Shown: piece after piece, positions 56,672 to 64,000 of the stretch | How positions within the stretch are numbered: the stretch's first letter is position 1 | How the letters are laid out: the number at the start of each line of letters is the position of its first letter | Source of the DNA: Providencia sneebia DSM 19967 | Lineage (GTDB): Bacteria; Pseudomonadota; Gammaproteobacteria; Enterobacterales; Enterobacteriaceae | Assembly (NCBI RefSeq): GCF_000314895.2 | Contig: NZ_CM001773.1 | Coordinates: 2,481,709 to 2,545,708 of the forward strand | DNA: 64,000 bases | Direction of reading: 5' to 3' | The notes under the pieces: generated by a model | The model's database searches: none | The model's input: the letters and a program-made list of their open reading frames with translations, nothing else | Told to the model about the DNA's origin: nothing | Program-made: the position numbers and the translations under genes

Positions 56672-57694
56672 TCAATTTTGTTTTTCAATTTGCCGATAGA
56701 CTTTTACAGCACGATTGTGAGCATCAAGGTTGCGGCTAAATGTATGCCCACCCGTTCCATCTGCAACAAAGTATAAATAATCCGTTTTTGCAGGATGCGC
56801 AGCGGCTTTTAGTGACGCCAAGCTTGGCATGGCAATCGGTGTTGGCGGTAGCCCATCAATGCGATAAGTATTGTACGGCGTATAGTTTTCTAAATCACTG
56901 CGATAAATTTTACCACGATATTTTTCACCTAACCCGTATATCACCGTCGGGTCAGTTTGTAATCGCATATTCTTATTCAAGCGATTGACAAAAACAGAAG
57001 CAACCTGATCTCTTTCACTATCAATGCCCGTCTCCTTTTCAATAATAGATGCCATGATCAACATTTCATAAGGATTTTTATAAGGGAGATTTTTGCTCCG
57101 GCTTTGCCAGATATCATCAACATTTTTTTTCATTTGCTGATGGGCGCGCTTCAAAATATCAATATCACGAGTACCTGCGGTATACATATAGGTGTCAGGA
57201 TACAACCAACCTTCAAGACTGCCTTCCCCTTCAAAACCAATTGCCGAATAGAGCTCTTTTGGTGTTTTATCTTGCACCTCATGCTTTAAATAAGGCGCAT
57301 CGAGTAAAATCGTCGTCCAGTCAGATAAGCGATTACCTTCAATAAACCGAATGGAAAATTGTGCCTCTTTGCCACTCGCAATTAAGGCAAGCAGCTGCTC
57401 AATATTCATATTAGGTTGCAAACGATAGGTTCCCGCTTTCATTTTCGCGAGTTCGGGGCGAATTTTTAATAGCCACTGAAACTCATTACTTTGATTGATT
57501 ATTTTTTCATCAACCAATAAGCTTTCAAGCGCAACGCGCCCCGTCCCTGAAGGAACAGTAAAAATGGTTTCTTGAGTCAAGTTCAGTGGTACTTTGGCAT
57601 AATTCAAAACTTGCTGATACATAACATAAGCAGTAACCGCAACCACGGCTAAAACGACCACGACAGCAATGGATATTTTTTTGACTAATTTCAT
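56672..57694 (-). CDS. mltG: Endolytic murein transglycosylase MltG (YceG)
   Basis: Inner-membrane enzyme that cleaves nascent glycan strands and is thought to end their growth. An N-terminal membrane helix (ISIAVVVVLAVVAVTAYVMY), a LysM-like subdomain, then the catalytic region IMASIIEKETGIDSERDQVA with the conserved Glu, and NTYRIDGLPPTPIAMP. 340 residues, as in E. coli. Part of the pabC-mltG-tmk-holB-ycfH operon. Confidence 0.95.
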   Translation of the reverse strand: MKLVKKISIAVVVVLAVVAVTAYVMYQQVLNYAKVPLNLTQETIFTVPSGTGRVALESLLVDEKIINQSNEFQWLLKIRPELAKMKAGTYRLQPNMNIEQLLALIASGKEAQFSIRFIEGNRLSDWTTILLDAPYLKHEVQDKTPKELYSAIGFEGEGSLEGWLYPDTYMYTAGTRDIDILKRAHQQMKKNVDDIWQSRSKNLPYKNPYEMLIMASIIEKETGIDSERDQVASVFVNRLNKNMRLQTDPTVIYGLGEKYRGKIYRSDLENYTPYNTYRIDGLPPTPIAMPSLASLKAAAHPAKTDYLYFVADGTGGHTFSRNLDAHNRAVKVYRQIEKQN

Positions 57695-57713
57695 TCATCA
57701 ACCATTCAAATAA

Positions 57714-58544
57714 TTAAATTTGGCAATGTAAAAAGAGATATTCAAATAATTCTCGGGATTGATAATGCCAAGAAGGCTTATTTTCGTCTACTCGGATATT
57801 CACGACAGGCAAAATAGGCATCAAACTATTACAAATGATCACCTCATCACTGCAAGATAATACATCAGGAAAACGCTCAACCACTTCCAATGAATATTGG
57901 CTTGCCATTAAACATTCAATTATTCTTTGTCTCATCAAGCCATTTACCCCTGAATGCGCTAAATTTGGAGTAAATACGCAATCACCTTTACGCCAAAAAA
58001 TATTTGCAGTACAACATTCAACAAGAAGGCCGTCTGTATCAGTGACTAATGCTTCATCAGCTTGGGCTTCATCTATCTCTTGACGAATTAATACTTGTTC
58101 GAGTCGATTAAGGTGTTTCATACCGGCAAGATAAGCATTTTTACTCGTTGGGATCGTGCTCAAAATGAGTTTTGTACCAGTGCGTTGCAGTTCTTGATAA
58201 TGTTTAGGGAAAGGCGCTATTGAGATCACAACAGTTGGACAAGTAAACCCGACTGAACTATAACCACGACCACCAGCACCGCGACTCAGAATAATTTTCA
58301 TCACAAATTCATCAGCGCTTTGCTGCTGACAAATCGCAGAAATTTGTTTTTCGAGTTCTGGCCAATCTGGCTGAGGTAATTTTAGGCGCGCGCTATCATG
58401 CATAAGCCGAGCAATATGCATATCAAGCATTTTTGGTTGGTGATTGAATACATGAATAGTTGTAAAGCATCCATCACCGAATTGTACTGCCCGATCGGAA
58501 GCGTCAATATATTGACTTTCAATTCCATTTACCCAGTATGACAT
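57714..58544 (-). CDS. pabC: Aminodeoxychorismate lyase PabC
   Basis: PLP enzyme that converts aminodeoxychorismate to p-aminobenzoate and pyruvate for folate synthesis. Fold-type IV signature: DRAVQFGDGCFTTIHV at the N-terminus, the PLP lysine in GMKHLNRLEQVLIRQE and the EVIICNSLMPILPV end region. 276 residues (269 in E. coli). First gene of its group, downstream of fabF and its terminator. Confidence 0.93.
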   Translation of the reverse strand: MSYWVNGIESQYIDASDRAVQFGDGCFTTIHVFNHQPKMLDMHIARLMHDSARLKLPQPDWPELEKQISAICQQQSADEFVMKIILSRGAGGRGYSSVGFTCPTVVISIAPFPKHYQELQRTGTKLILSTIPTSKNAYLAGMKHLNRLEQVLIRQEIDEAQADEALVTDTDGLLVECCTANIFWRKGDCVFTPNLAHSGVNGLMRQRIIECLMASQYSLEVVERFPDVLSCSDEVIICNSLMPILPVVNIRVDENKPSWHYQSRELFEYLFLHCQI

Positions 58545-58633
58545 TGGATACTCTTAAATATATAACTGATAAATCAGTAAGTAACAAAATATTATTATCA
58601 TAAACTAAAGTTACTCACATCGCAAAAATCAGC

Positions 58634-58670
58634 CAAAAATAAAGCCCCTGCATTGTACAAATACAGAGGC
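58634..58670 (-). terminator. Terminator of fabF
   Basis: On the minus strand GCCTCTG (58670-58664) pairs with CAGGGGC (58650-58644) with one T-G pair, followed by TTTATTTTTGG. It separates the fab cluster from pabC. Confidence 0.85.
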
Positions 58671-58693
58671 CTTAAAAATAAGCAACTTTTTCG

Positions 58694-59944
58694 CTATTCT
58701 TGATTATAACGGCGGAAAATTAATGAACCGTTAGTACCACCAAAGCCAAATGAATTACACAAAGCGTACTCCATGTTTTCCACTTTTCTTGCTTCGCCTG
58801 GTACAAAATCTAGATTACAACCTTCATCTGGATTATCCAGATTAATCGTTGGTGGGACAATTTGATCCTGCAAGGATAAAACAGTAAAAATAGACTCTAT
58901 TGCACCAGCAGCACCTAACAAATGCCCAGTCATTGATTTGGTTGAGCTCACTAATACATCAGTGTCGTCACCAAAAAGAGAAACAACTGCGCGAGCTTCT
59001 GCTAAGTCACCTGCATGTGTTGAGGTACCATGAGCATTTATATAACCAATATCCTGTGCAGTAAGTCCTGCATCATTTAAGGCATTCGCCATTGCGAGCG
59101 CAGCACCTTCACCGTTTTCTGGTGGTGATGTCATGTGATATGCATCACTACTCATGCCGAAACCAACGATTTCTGCATAAATTTTTGCGCCACGAGCTTT
59201 CGCATGCTCATACTCTTCAATAATGAGAATCCCTGCTCCATCACCTAAAACAAAACCATCTCGGTCTTTATCCCATGGACGGCTAGCCGCTTGCGGGTCA
59301 TCATTCCGAGTAGATAATGCTCTAGCAGCACCAAAACCCGCAACACCTAATGGCGTTGTTGCTTTTTCTGCACCACCAGCCAGCATGACATCTGCATCAC
59401 CATAAGCGATCATACGCGCTGCATGACCAATATTGTGCACACCAGATGTACAAGCAGTTGCAATGGAAATACTTGGGCCACGGAAACCATACATGATGCT
59501 CAGATGACCGGCGACCATATTAATGATCGTAGAAGGCACAAAGAATGGACTGACTTTGCGAGGGCCGCCACTTTGTAGTGCTTCACAGTTATCTTGAATT
59601 AACCCTAGACCACCAATACCAGAACCAATCGCTGCACCAATACGAGTAGCATTGGCTTCTGTTACTTCCAATCCAGAATCTTTAATGGCTTGTACGCCAG
59701 CTGCAATTCCATACTGGATAAATGAGTCCATCTTCCGAGCTTCTTTGCGGGAGATGCCATAATCTTCGTAGTTGAAATTCTTCACTACACCCGCAAATTT
59801 AGTTGCGTGATTAGTAGTGTCAAAATTTTCGATGAGGCTGATACCACTCTGTCCGTCACAAACAGCTTTCCATGATGATTCAACTGTGTTGCCGACAGGA
59901 GATAACATGCCCAGTCCGGTTACGACTACACGACGCTTAGACAC
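58694..59944 (-). CDS. fabF: Beta-ketoacyl-ACP synthase II FabF
   Basis: Elongating condensing enzyme of fatty-acid synthesis and the one that responds to temperature in E. coli. Catalytic Cys in [20 protein letters not shown], His in [17 protein letters not shown] and His in [17 protein letters not shown]. 416 residues (413 in E. coli). The start is GTG ([17 protein letters not shown]), the same as in E. coli, behind GGAGGATTTAC. That ribosome site lies in the palindrome CCTCC-TT-GGAGG. Confidence 0.96.
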   Translation of the reverse strand: MSKRRVVVTGLGMLSPVGNTVESSWKAVCDGQSGISLIENFDTTNHATKFAGVVKNFNYEDYGISRKEARKMDSFIQYGIAAGVQAIKDSGLEVTEANATRIGAAIGSGIGGLGLIQDNCEALQSGGPRKVSPFFVPSTIINMVAGHLSIMYGFRGPSISIATACTSGVHNIGHAARMIAYGDADVMLAGGAEKATTPLGVAGFGAARALSTRNDDPQAASRPWDKDRDGFVLGDGAGILIIEEYEHAKARGAKIYAEIVGFGMSSDAYHMTSPPENGEGAALAMANALNDAGLTAQDIGYINAHGTSTHAGDLAEARAVVSLFGDDTDVLVSSTKSMTGHLLGAAGAIESIFTVLSLQDQIVPPTINLDNPDEGCNLDFVPGEARKVENMEYALCNSFGFGGTNGSLIFRRYNQE

Positions 59945-59973
59945 GTAAATCCTCCAAGGAGGGAAAAGTTACC

Positions 59974-60004
59974 AAAAAGACATAGGCGGTCGAGTGACCG
60001 CCTA
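59974..60004 (-). terminator. Intercistronic hairpin acpP / fabF
   Basis: On the minus strand TAGGCGGTC-ACTC-GACCGCCTA, a 9-bp stem with a 4-base loop, followed by TGTCTTTTTGG. It follows acpP and precedes fabF, so it is probably a partial terminator that keeps acpP mRNA in excess over fabF. Confidence 0.75.
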
Positions 60005-60021
60005 GATATGTTTTAAAACAA

Positions 60022-60258
60022 TTACTTCGTTGCTTCCAAGACGTAATCAACTGCAGCCTGCACCGTTGTGATCTTTTCAGCTTCTTCGTCAGGGATTTCG
60101 ATATCGAACTCTTCTTCCAGAGCCATAACCAACTCAACTGTGTCAAGAGAATCAGCGCCCAAGTCATCAACAAATGAAGCTGCTGTTACAACTTCGTCCT
60201 CTTTAACACCCAGTTGTTCAACGATGATTTTCTTAACGCGTTCTTCGATAGTGCTCAT
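60022..60258 (-). CDS. acpP: Acyl carrier protein AcpP
   Basis: Small acidic carrier of fatty-acid intermediates. The phosphopantetheine serine lies in [19 protein letters not shown]. 78 residues, colinear with E. coli AcpP, starting [20 protein letters not shown]. Lies between fabG and fabF; a 153-base gap upstream probably contains its own promoter. Confidence 0.98.
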   Translation of the reverse strand: MSTIEERVKKIIVEQLGVKEDEVVTAASFVDDLGADSLDTVELVMALEEEFDIEIPDEEAEKITTVQAAVDYVLEATK

Positions 60259-60411
60259 ACTATTAAAATTCCTATCAAAACTCGCTTTCGCGATGGTTTT
60301 CGTAGTTTATAAATTACAGGAAAAGATACAACTCAATCCCGGCTGTTGAAACCATAACTTTGCATTAATTCGTGTAACTACACTCAAAACACAAATGGTT
60401 CCCACACTTCT

Positions 60412-61146
60412 TTAGATCATGTACATGCCGCCATTAACATGTAATGTTTCACCTGTGATGTAACCTGCTTGGTCAGAGGCCAAAAATGCTACAGCACTGG
60501 CAATTTCTTGCGCATCACCCAGCCTATCAGCAGGAACTTGAGATAAAATGCCTGCACGCTGTTCGTCTGTCAACGCCTTAGTCATATCAGTTTCAATAAA
60601 ACCAGGTGCAACAACATTGACGGTGATACCACGGGAAGCAACTTCACGTGCTAACGATTTACTAAAACCGATTAGCCCGGCTTTCGCTGCCGCATAATTT
60701 GTTTGCCCCGCATTACCCATCACACCTACAACAGAAGCGATAGAAATGATGCGACCATGACGTTTTTTCATCATCGCACGTAATACGGACTTAGATAAAC
60801 GGTAAACGGATGAAAGGTTAGTGTCAATAATATCTTGCCACTCATCTTCTTTCATACGCATTAAAAGGTTATCACGTGTAATACCTGCATTATTGATAAG
60901 TATATCAATTTCACCAAATTCTTGGCGAATATTACCTAAAGTTTCCTCAATTGATGCAGGGTCTGTCACATTAAGGGCAAAACCTTTGCCTTTTCCGTCT
61001 AAGTAGGCAGAAATCGCTTCTGCCCCTTTTTCGCTTGTTGCAGTCCCAATAACAGTTGCTCCACCCGCAGCTAATGTTAAAGCAATCGCTTTACCAATAC
61101 CACGGCTCGCGCCTGTTACAAGTGCAATTTTTCCATCAAAGCTCAT
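60412..61146 (-). CDS. fabG: 3-oxoacyl-ACP reductase FabG
   Basis: NADPH-dependent short-chain dehydrogenase of fatty-acid elongation. Cofactor motif LVTGASRGIGKAIALTLAA; NNAGITRDNLLMRM; catalytic Ser-Tyr-Lys with YAAAKAGLIGFSKSL; C-terminus VNGGMYMI. I start at ATG 61146 (MSFDGKIALVTGA), with GAGG 6 bases upstream; an ATG two codons earlier touches the GAGG. 244 residues, as in E. coli. Confidence 0.97.
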   Translation of the reverse strand: MSFDGKIALVTGASRGIGKAIALTLAAGGATVIGTATSEKGAEAISAYLDGKGKGFALNVTDPASIEETLGNIRQEFGEIDILINNAGITRDNLLMRMKEDEWQDIIDTNLSSVYRLSKSVLRAMMKKRHGRIISIASVVGVMGNAGQTNYAAAKAGLIGFSKSLAREVASRGITVNVVAPGFIETDMTKALTDEQRAGILSQVPADRLGDAQEIASAVAFLASDQAGYITGETLHVNGGMYMI

Positions 61147-61154
61147 GATCATCC

Positions 61155-62087
61155 TCAGAGGTTTTCTAAAGCAGAGCCTAATGATACAGGATCATTAGCT
61201 GCGACGGCAGTTAAATTCGCAACAATACGCTTGGTAAGACCAGTTAAGACTTTTCCTGGTCCAATTTCAACCAAATGTCCAACACCTTGATCTGCCATTA
61301 GTTCTACCGTTTCTGTCCAACGAACTGGATTATACAACTGGCGAACTAATGCATCACGAATATTTTCAGCCGACAGCTCGATTTTAACATCTACATTATT
61401 AATAACTGAGACTTTTGGCTCATTAAATGTAATTTCTTGTAGTGCTAAAGCTAATTTTTCTGCTGCTGGTTTCATTAATGCACAATGAGATGGCACACTA
61501 ACTGAAAGAGGCAATGCGCGTTTTGCGCCAGCTTCTTTACACGCTGCCGCTGCACGTTCTACGGCCTCTTTTTCTCCCGCAATAACAACTTGACCCGGTG
61601 AGTTAAAGTTAACAGGTGAAACAACCTGTCCTTGTGCTGCATCTTGGCATGCTTTTGCGATAGATTCGTTATCTAAACCAATAATAGCATACATCGCGCC
61701 TGTCCCTGCTGGAACAGCGTCTTGCATCAGTTTACCGCGCAGTTCAACTAATTTAATGGCTTCTTTAAAATCAATCACACCTGCGCAGACAAGTGCTGAA
61801 TATTCGCCAAGGCTGTGCCCTGCCATAACCGCTGGCATAGGACCATTTTTCTCATTCCAAACACGGAAAATTGCGACTGAAGCGGCTAATAAAGCTGGCT
61901 GAGTTTGCCAAGTCTTATTTAATTCTTCATCTGTACCATTTTGTGTTAATGCCCATAGGTCATAACCTAATACTTCAGATGCCTCAGCGAATGTTTGCTC
62001 TACTAACGGATTTTCAGCCGCTAATGCAGATAACATACCAAGAGACTGAGATCCCTGTCCGGGAAAAACCATAGCAAATTGTGTCAT
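61155..62087 (-). CDS. fabD: Malonyl-CoA-ACP transacylase FabD
   Basis: Loads malonyl groups on ACP. Catalytic Ser in MAGHSLGEYSALVCAG and His in SVPSHCALMKPAAEKL; N-terminus FPGQGSQSLGML. 310 residues (309 in E. coli). It lies 8 bases before fabG and after fabH. Confidence 0.97.
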   Translation of the reverse strand: MTQFAMVFPGQGSQSLGMLSALAAENPLVEQTFAEASEVLGYDLWALTQNGTDEELNKTWQTQPALLAASVAIFRVWNEKNGPMPAVMAGHSLGEYSALVCAGVIDFKEAIKLVELRGKLMQDAVPAGTGAMYAIIGLDNESIAKACQDAAQGQVVSPVNFNSPGQVVIAGEKEAVERAAAACKEAGAKRALPLSVSVPSHCALMKPAAEKLALALQEITFNEPKVSVINNVDVKIELSAENIRDALVRQLYNPVRWTETVELMADQGVGHLVEIGPGKVLTGLTKRIVANLTAVAANDPVSLGSALENL

Positions 62088-62105
62088 GTCTATTTTCTCA
62101 GTAAA

Positions 62106-63056
62106 TTAAAAACGAACCAGTGCAGAGCCCCAAGTGAATCCACCACCAAAAGCTTCTAAAAGTACTAAGTGACCACGCTGTATACGCCCATCTCTAACTG
62201 CTTCATCAAATGCCGTTGGCACAGAAGCAGCTGAGGTATTACCATGGCGATCTAAGGTCACTACAACTTTATCCATGCCCATATCGAGTTTTTTGGCTGT
62301 TGCTGAAATAATTCTTAAATTAGCTTGGTGAGGCACCAGCCAATTAAGTTCTTCTTTCGTCACACCACTTTTTTCTAATGTTTCATCGACAATATGAGCA
62401 AGTTCGCGTACTGCAACTTTAAAAACTTCATTACCCGTCATACTTAAATAAGCTTGGTCATCAGAGTGACGAGGTCTATTTTTCAATGCAAGTAACTCAC
62501 CATAATGCCCATCAGCATGAAGGTGGGTTGATAAAATACCTTGTTCTTCAGATGCACCGACAACCATCGCACCTGCTGCATCACCAAATAAAATAATTGT
62601 ACCGCGATCTTTTGGATCTAATGTCTTGGACAATGCATCTGCACCAATTACCAGTGCTTTTTTAGTCATGCCTGTTTTTATAAATTGATCAACAATACTG
62701 ATAGCATACGTAAAGCCAGCACATGCTGCTGCAATATCAAATGCTGCGCAATCCTTAATCTCTAACATTTGTTGGATTTGGCATGCAGCACTTGGAAACG
62801 CATGGGTTGAAGACGTTGTCGCAACAATAATCAAGCCAATTTCGTTGCTATCCACTTGCGCCATTTCTAACGCTTTTTGTGCAGCACGGAAGCCCATATC
62901 TGCAACACTTTCATCTTCAGCCGCAATTCTTCTTTCATGAATGCCAGTACGCGTTACAATCCATTCGTCAGAAGTATCAACCATTTTTTCTAGATCAGCA
63001 TTCGTTCTAATGTGCTCCGGTAAATAGCTACCAGTGCCTAATATTTTGCTATACAT
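62106..63056 (-). CDS. fabH: Beta-ketoacyl-ACP synthase III FabH
   Basis: Starts fatty-acid synthesis by condensing acetyl-CoA with malonyl-ACP. Catalytic Cys in [16 protein letters not shown], His in [16 protein letters not shown] and Asn in [17 protein letters not shown]. 316 residues (317 in E. coli). The start follows plsX by 3 bases, so translation is probably coupled. Confidence 0.97.
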   Translation of the reverse strand: MYSKILGTGSYLPEHIRTNADLEKMVDTSDEWIVTRTGIHERRIAAEDESVADMGFRAAQKALEMAQVDSNEIGLIIVATTSSTHAFPSAACQIQQMLEIKDCAAFDIAAACAGFTYAISIVDQFIKTGMTKKALVIGADALSKTLDPKDRGTIILFGDAAGAMVVGASEEQGILSTHLHADGHYGELLALKNRPRHSDDQAYLSMTGNEVFKVAVRELAHIVDETLEKSGVTKEELNWLVPHQANLRIISATAKKLDMGMDKVVVTLDRHGNTSAASVPTAFDEAVRDGRIQRGHLVLLEAFGGGFTWGSALVRF

Positions 63057-63059
63057 AGG

Positions 63060-64000
63060 TTATTGATCACTCCTGGGTAATACAACATTCAAACGAGCTG
63101 CGATTCTGTCAGGCACTTGTCTGTCAACAGCCTGAACTGCTCGCTCAATCGCTGCTTTAAAAGCACCTTCATTTGCGGCACCATGACTCTTAATAACAAT
63201 ACCTTTTAGGCCTAACAGAGTAGCACCGTTATATTGGTCGGGATTTAATTCCCCGAAACGTTTCATAAGGCGCTTTTTGAGCCACTTTTTAACCAATTGA
63301 ACGAGCCAATTCGGTTTTTTACTTTGTGTTTCCGTTGATTTTAACAAAGAAAGGATCATACGGATGACACCTTCCATTGTTTTCAATGTGACGTTACCTG
63401 CGAAGCCGTCACAGACAAATACATCAGATTTACCCGTCAGTAATTCATTACCTTCAACGTAACCGATATAATTTATCGCCGCTGTTTCTTTAAGTACTGC
63501 GGCGGCTTCGCGGATATTATCAAGCCCTTTACTCTCTTCCTCACCAATGTTTAATAATGCAACTTTTGGTGATTGAATCTTGACAACTTCTTCAGCAACA
63601 ACTGAGCCCATAACAGCAAATTGCACAAGCATATCGCTACTACAATTGACATTTGCACCTAAATCCAACACCACCGTTTGACTTTTTAGCTGATTAGGCA
63701 AAATTGTCATTAATGCAGGGCGTTCAATACCTTCAATGGATTTTAGCATCAATTTAGCTAATCCCATCAAAGCTCCTGTATTACCCGCACTTACACATGC
63801 CTGTGCCTGTCCCGACTTAACTAGCTCTAACGCAATTCGCATAGAAGTACCTTTACTCTGGCGAATGGCATTTGATGGCTTAGCATCGTTTGCTATCACA
63901 CCTTCAGCCGGAATAATTTCGACACGCGAGATTAGCTCCGCACTTTGTTGTGCAAGCAAAGGATTAATAGCGTCAGGTTGACCGACAAGCAATAGCTTTA
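63060..64000 (-). CDS. plsX: Phosphate acyltransferase PlsX, 5' end missing
   Basis: Makes acyl-phosphate from acyl-ACP for phospholipid synthesis. The frame is open to the window edge; compared with E. coli about 37 N-terminal residues are missing. Seen stretches are [92 protein letters not shown], and [17 protein letters not shown]. First visible gene of the plsX-fabH-fabD-fabG-acpP-fabF order, the same as in E. coli. Confidence 0.96.
   Translation of the reverse strand, partial: KLLLVGQPDAINPLLAQQSAELISRVEIIPAEGVIANDAKPSNAIRQSKGTSMRIALELVKSGQAQACVSAGNTGALMGLAKLMLKSIEGIERPALMTILPNQLKSQTVVLDLGANVNCSSDMLVQFAVMGSVVAEEVVKIQSPKVALLNIGEEESKGLDNIREAAAVLKETAAINYIGYVEGNELLTGKSDVFVCDGFAGNVTLKTMEGVIRMILSLLKSTETQSKKPNWLVQLVKKWLKKRLMKRFGELNPDQYNGATLLGLKGIVIKSHGAANEGAFKAAIERAVQAVDRQVPDRIAARLNVVLPRSDQ

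Overview
The window reads as chromosomal DNA of a member of the Morganellaceae, most probably Providencia. Protein sequences and gene order follow Escherichia coli closely, the DNA is AT-rich, and there is a UmoD-like protein of the kind known from Proteus and Providencia. The species call is inference; no rRNA or other marker is present.

Layout. Bases 1-8100 correspond to the E. coli yegQ/fbaB/thiD neighbourhood: baeS (5' end cut by the window edge), baeR, trhP (yegQ), the small RNA CyaR, yegS, fbaB and thiD, then pagP. thiD stands alone without thiM, behind a TPP riboswitch. Bases 8200-14800 hold transporters (an AroP/PheP-type permease, YddG, an AgcS-type alanine/glycine symporter), a small AraC/MarA/SoxS-type regulator and the HAD phosphatase YidA. 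Bases 14800-22000 are a loose, very AT-rich accessory stretch of small genes: DinI-like, DUF1543, DMT-family DUF486, a methyltransferase, GlpM, a SnoaL-like protein and several unknown exported or anchored proteins.

Bases about 22000-24470 are a decayed mobile region ending beside the 3' end of icd, a known prophage attachment locus in E. coli (phage 21, e14). It holds a tyrosine-integrase C-terminus, a phage Q-type antiterminator with an internal stop, an Hcp (type VI secretion tube) C-terminal piece coupled to a two-helix membrane protein, an intact ClbS/DfsB-type gene and a frameshifted unknown gene.

From icd onward the order is that of E. coli around 24-26 min: icd | rluE-nudJ | mnmA-hflD-purB | phoPQ-roxA | pepT | cobB | lolCDE | mfd | ndh | nagZ-thiK-lpoB | hinT | ycfH-holB-tmk-mltG-pabC | fabF-acpP-fabG-fabD-fabH-plsX (plsX cut by the window end). 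Departures are potABCD replaced by one AT-flanked 612-residue protein of unknown function, nagK replaced by a UPF0114 gene, no ptsG/fhuE between hinT and ycfH, and a UmoD/YcfJ-like gene that lacks the glycine zipper.

The core genes cover envelope stress and Mg2+ sensing (BaeSR, PhoPQ, PagP), lipoprotein export (LolCDE), peptidoglycan (LpoB, NagZ, MltG), fatty-acid synthesis (Fab/Acp/PlsX), translation factors (TrhP, MnmA, RluE, RoxA) and thiamine metabolism (ThiD, ThiK). The strongest leads for new biology are the 612-residue protein at 36371-38209 and the Hcp/ClbS-containing remnant next to icd. I found no tRNA, rRNA, CRISPR array or complete insertion sequence.
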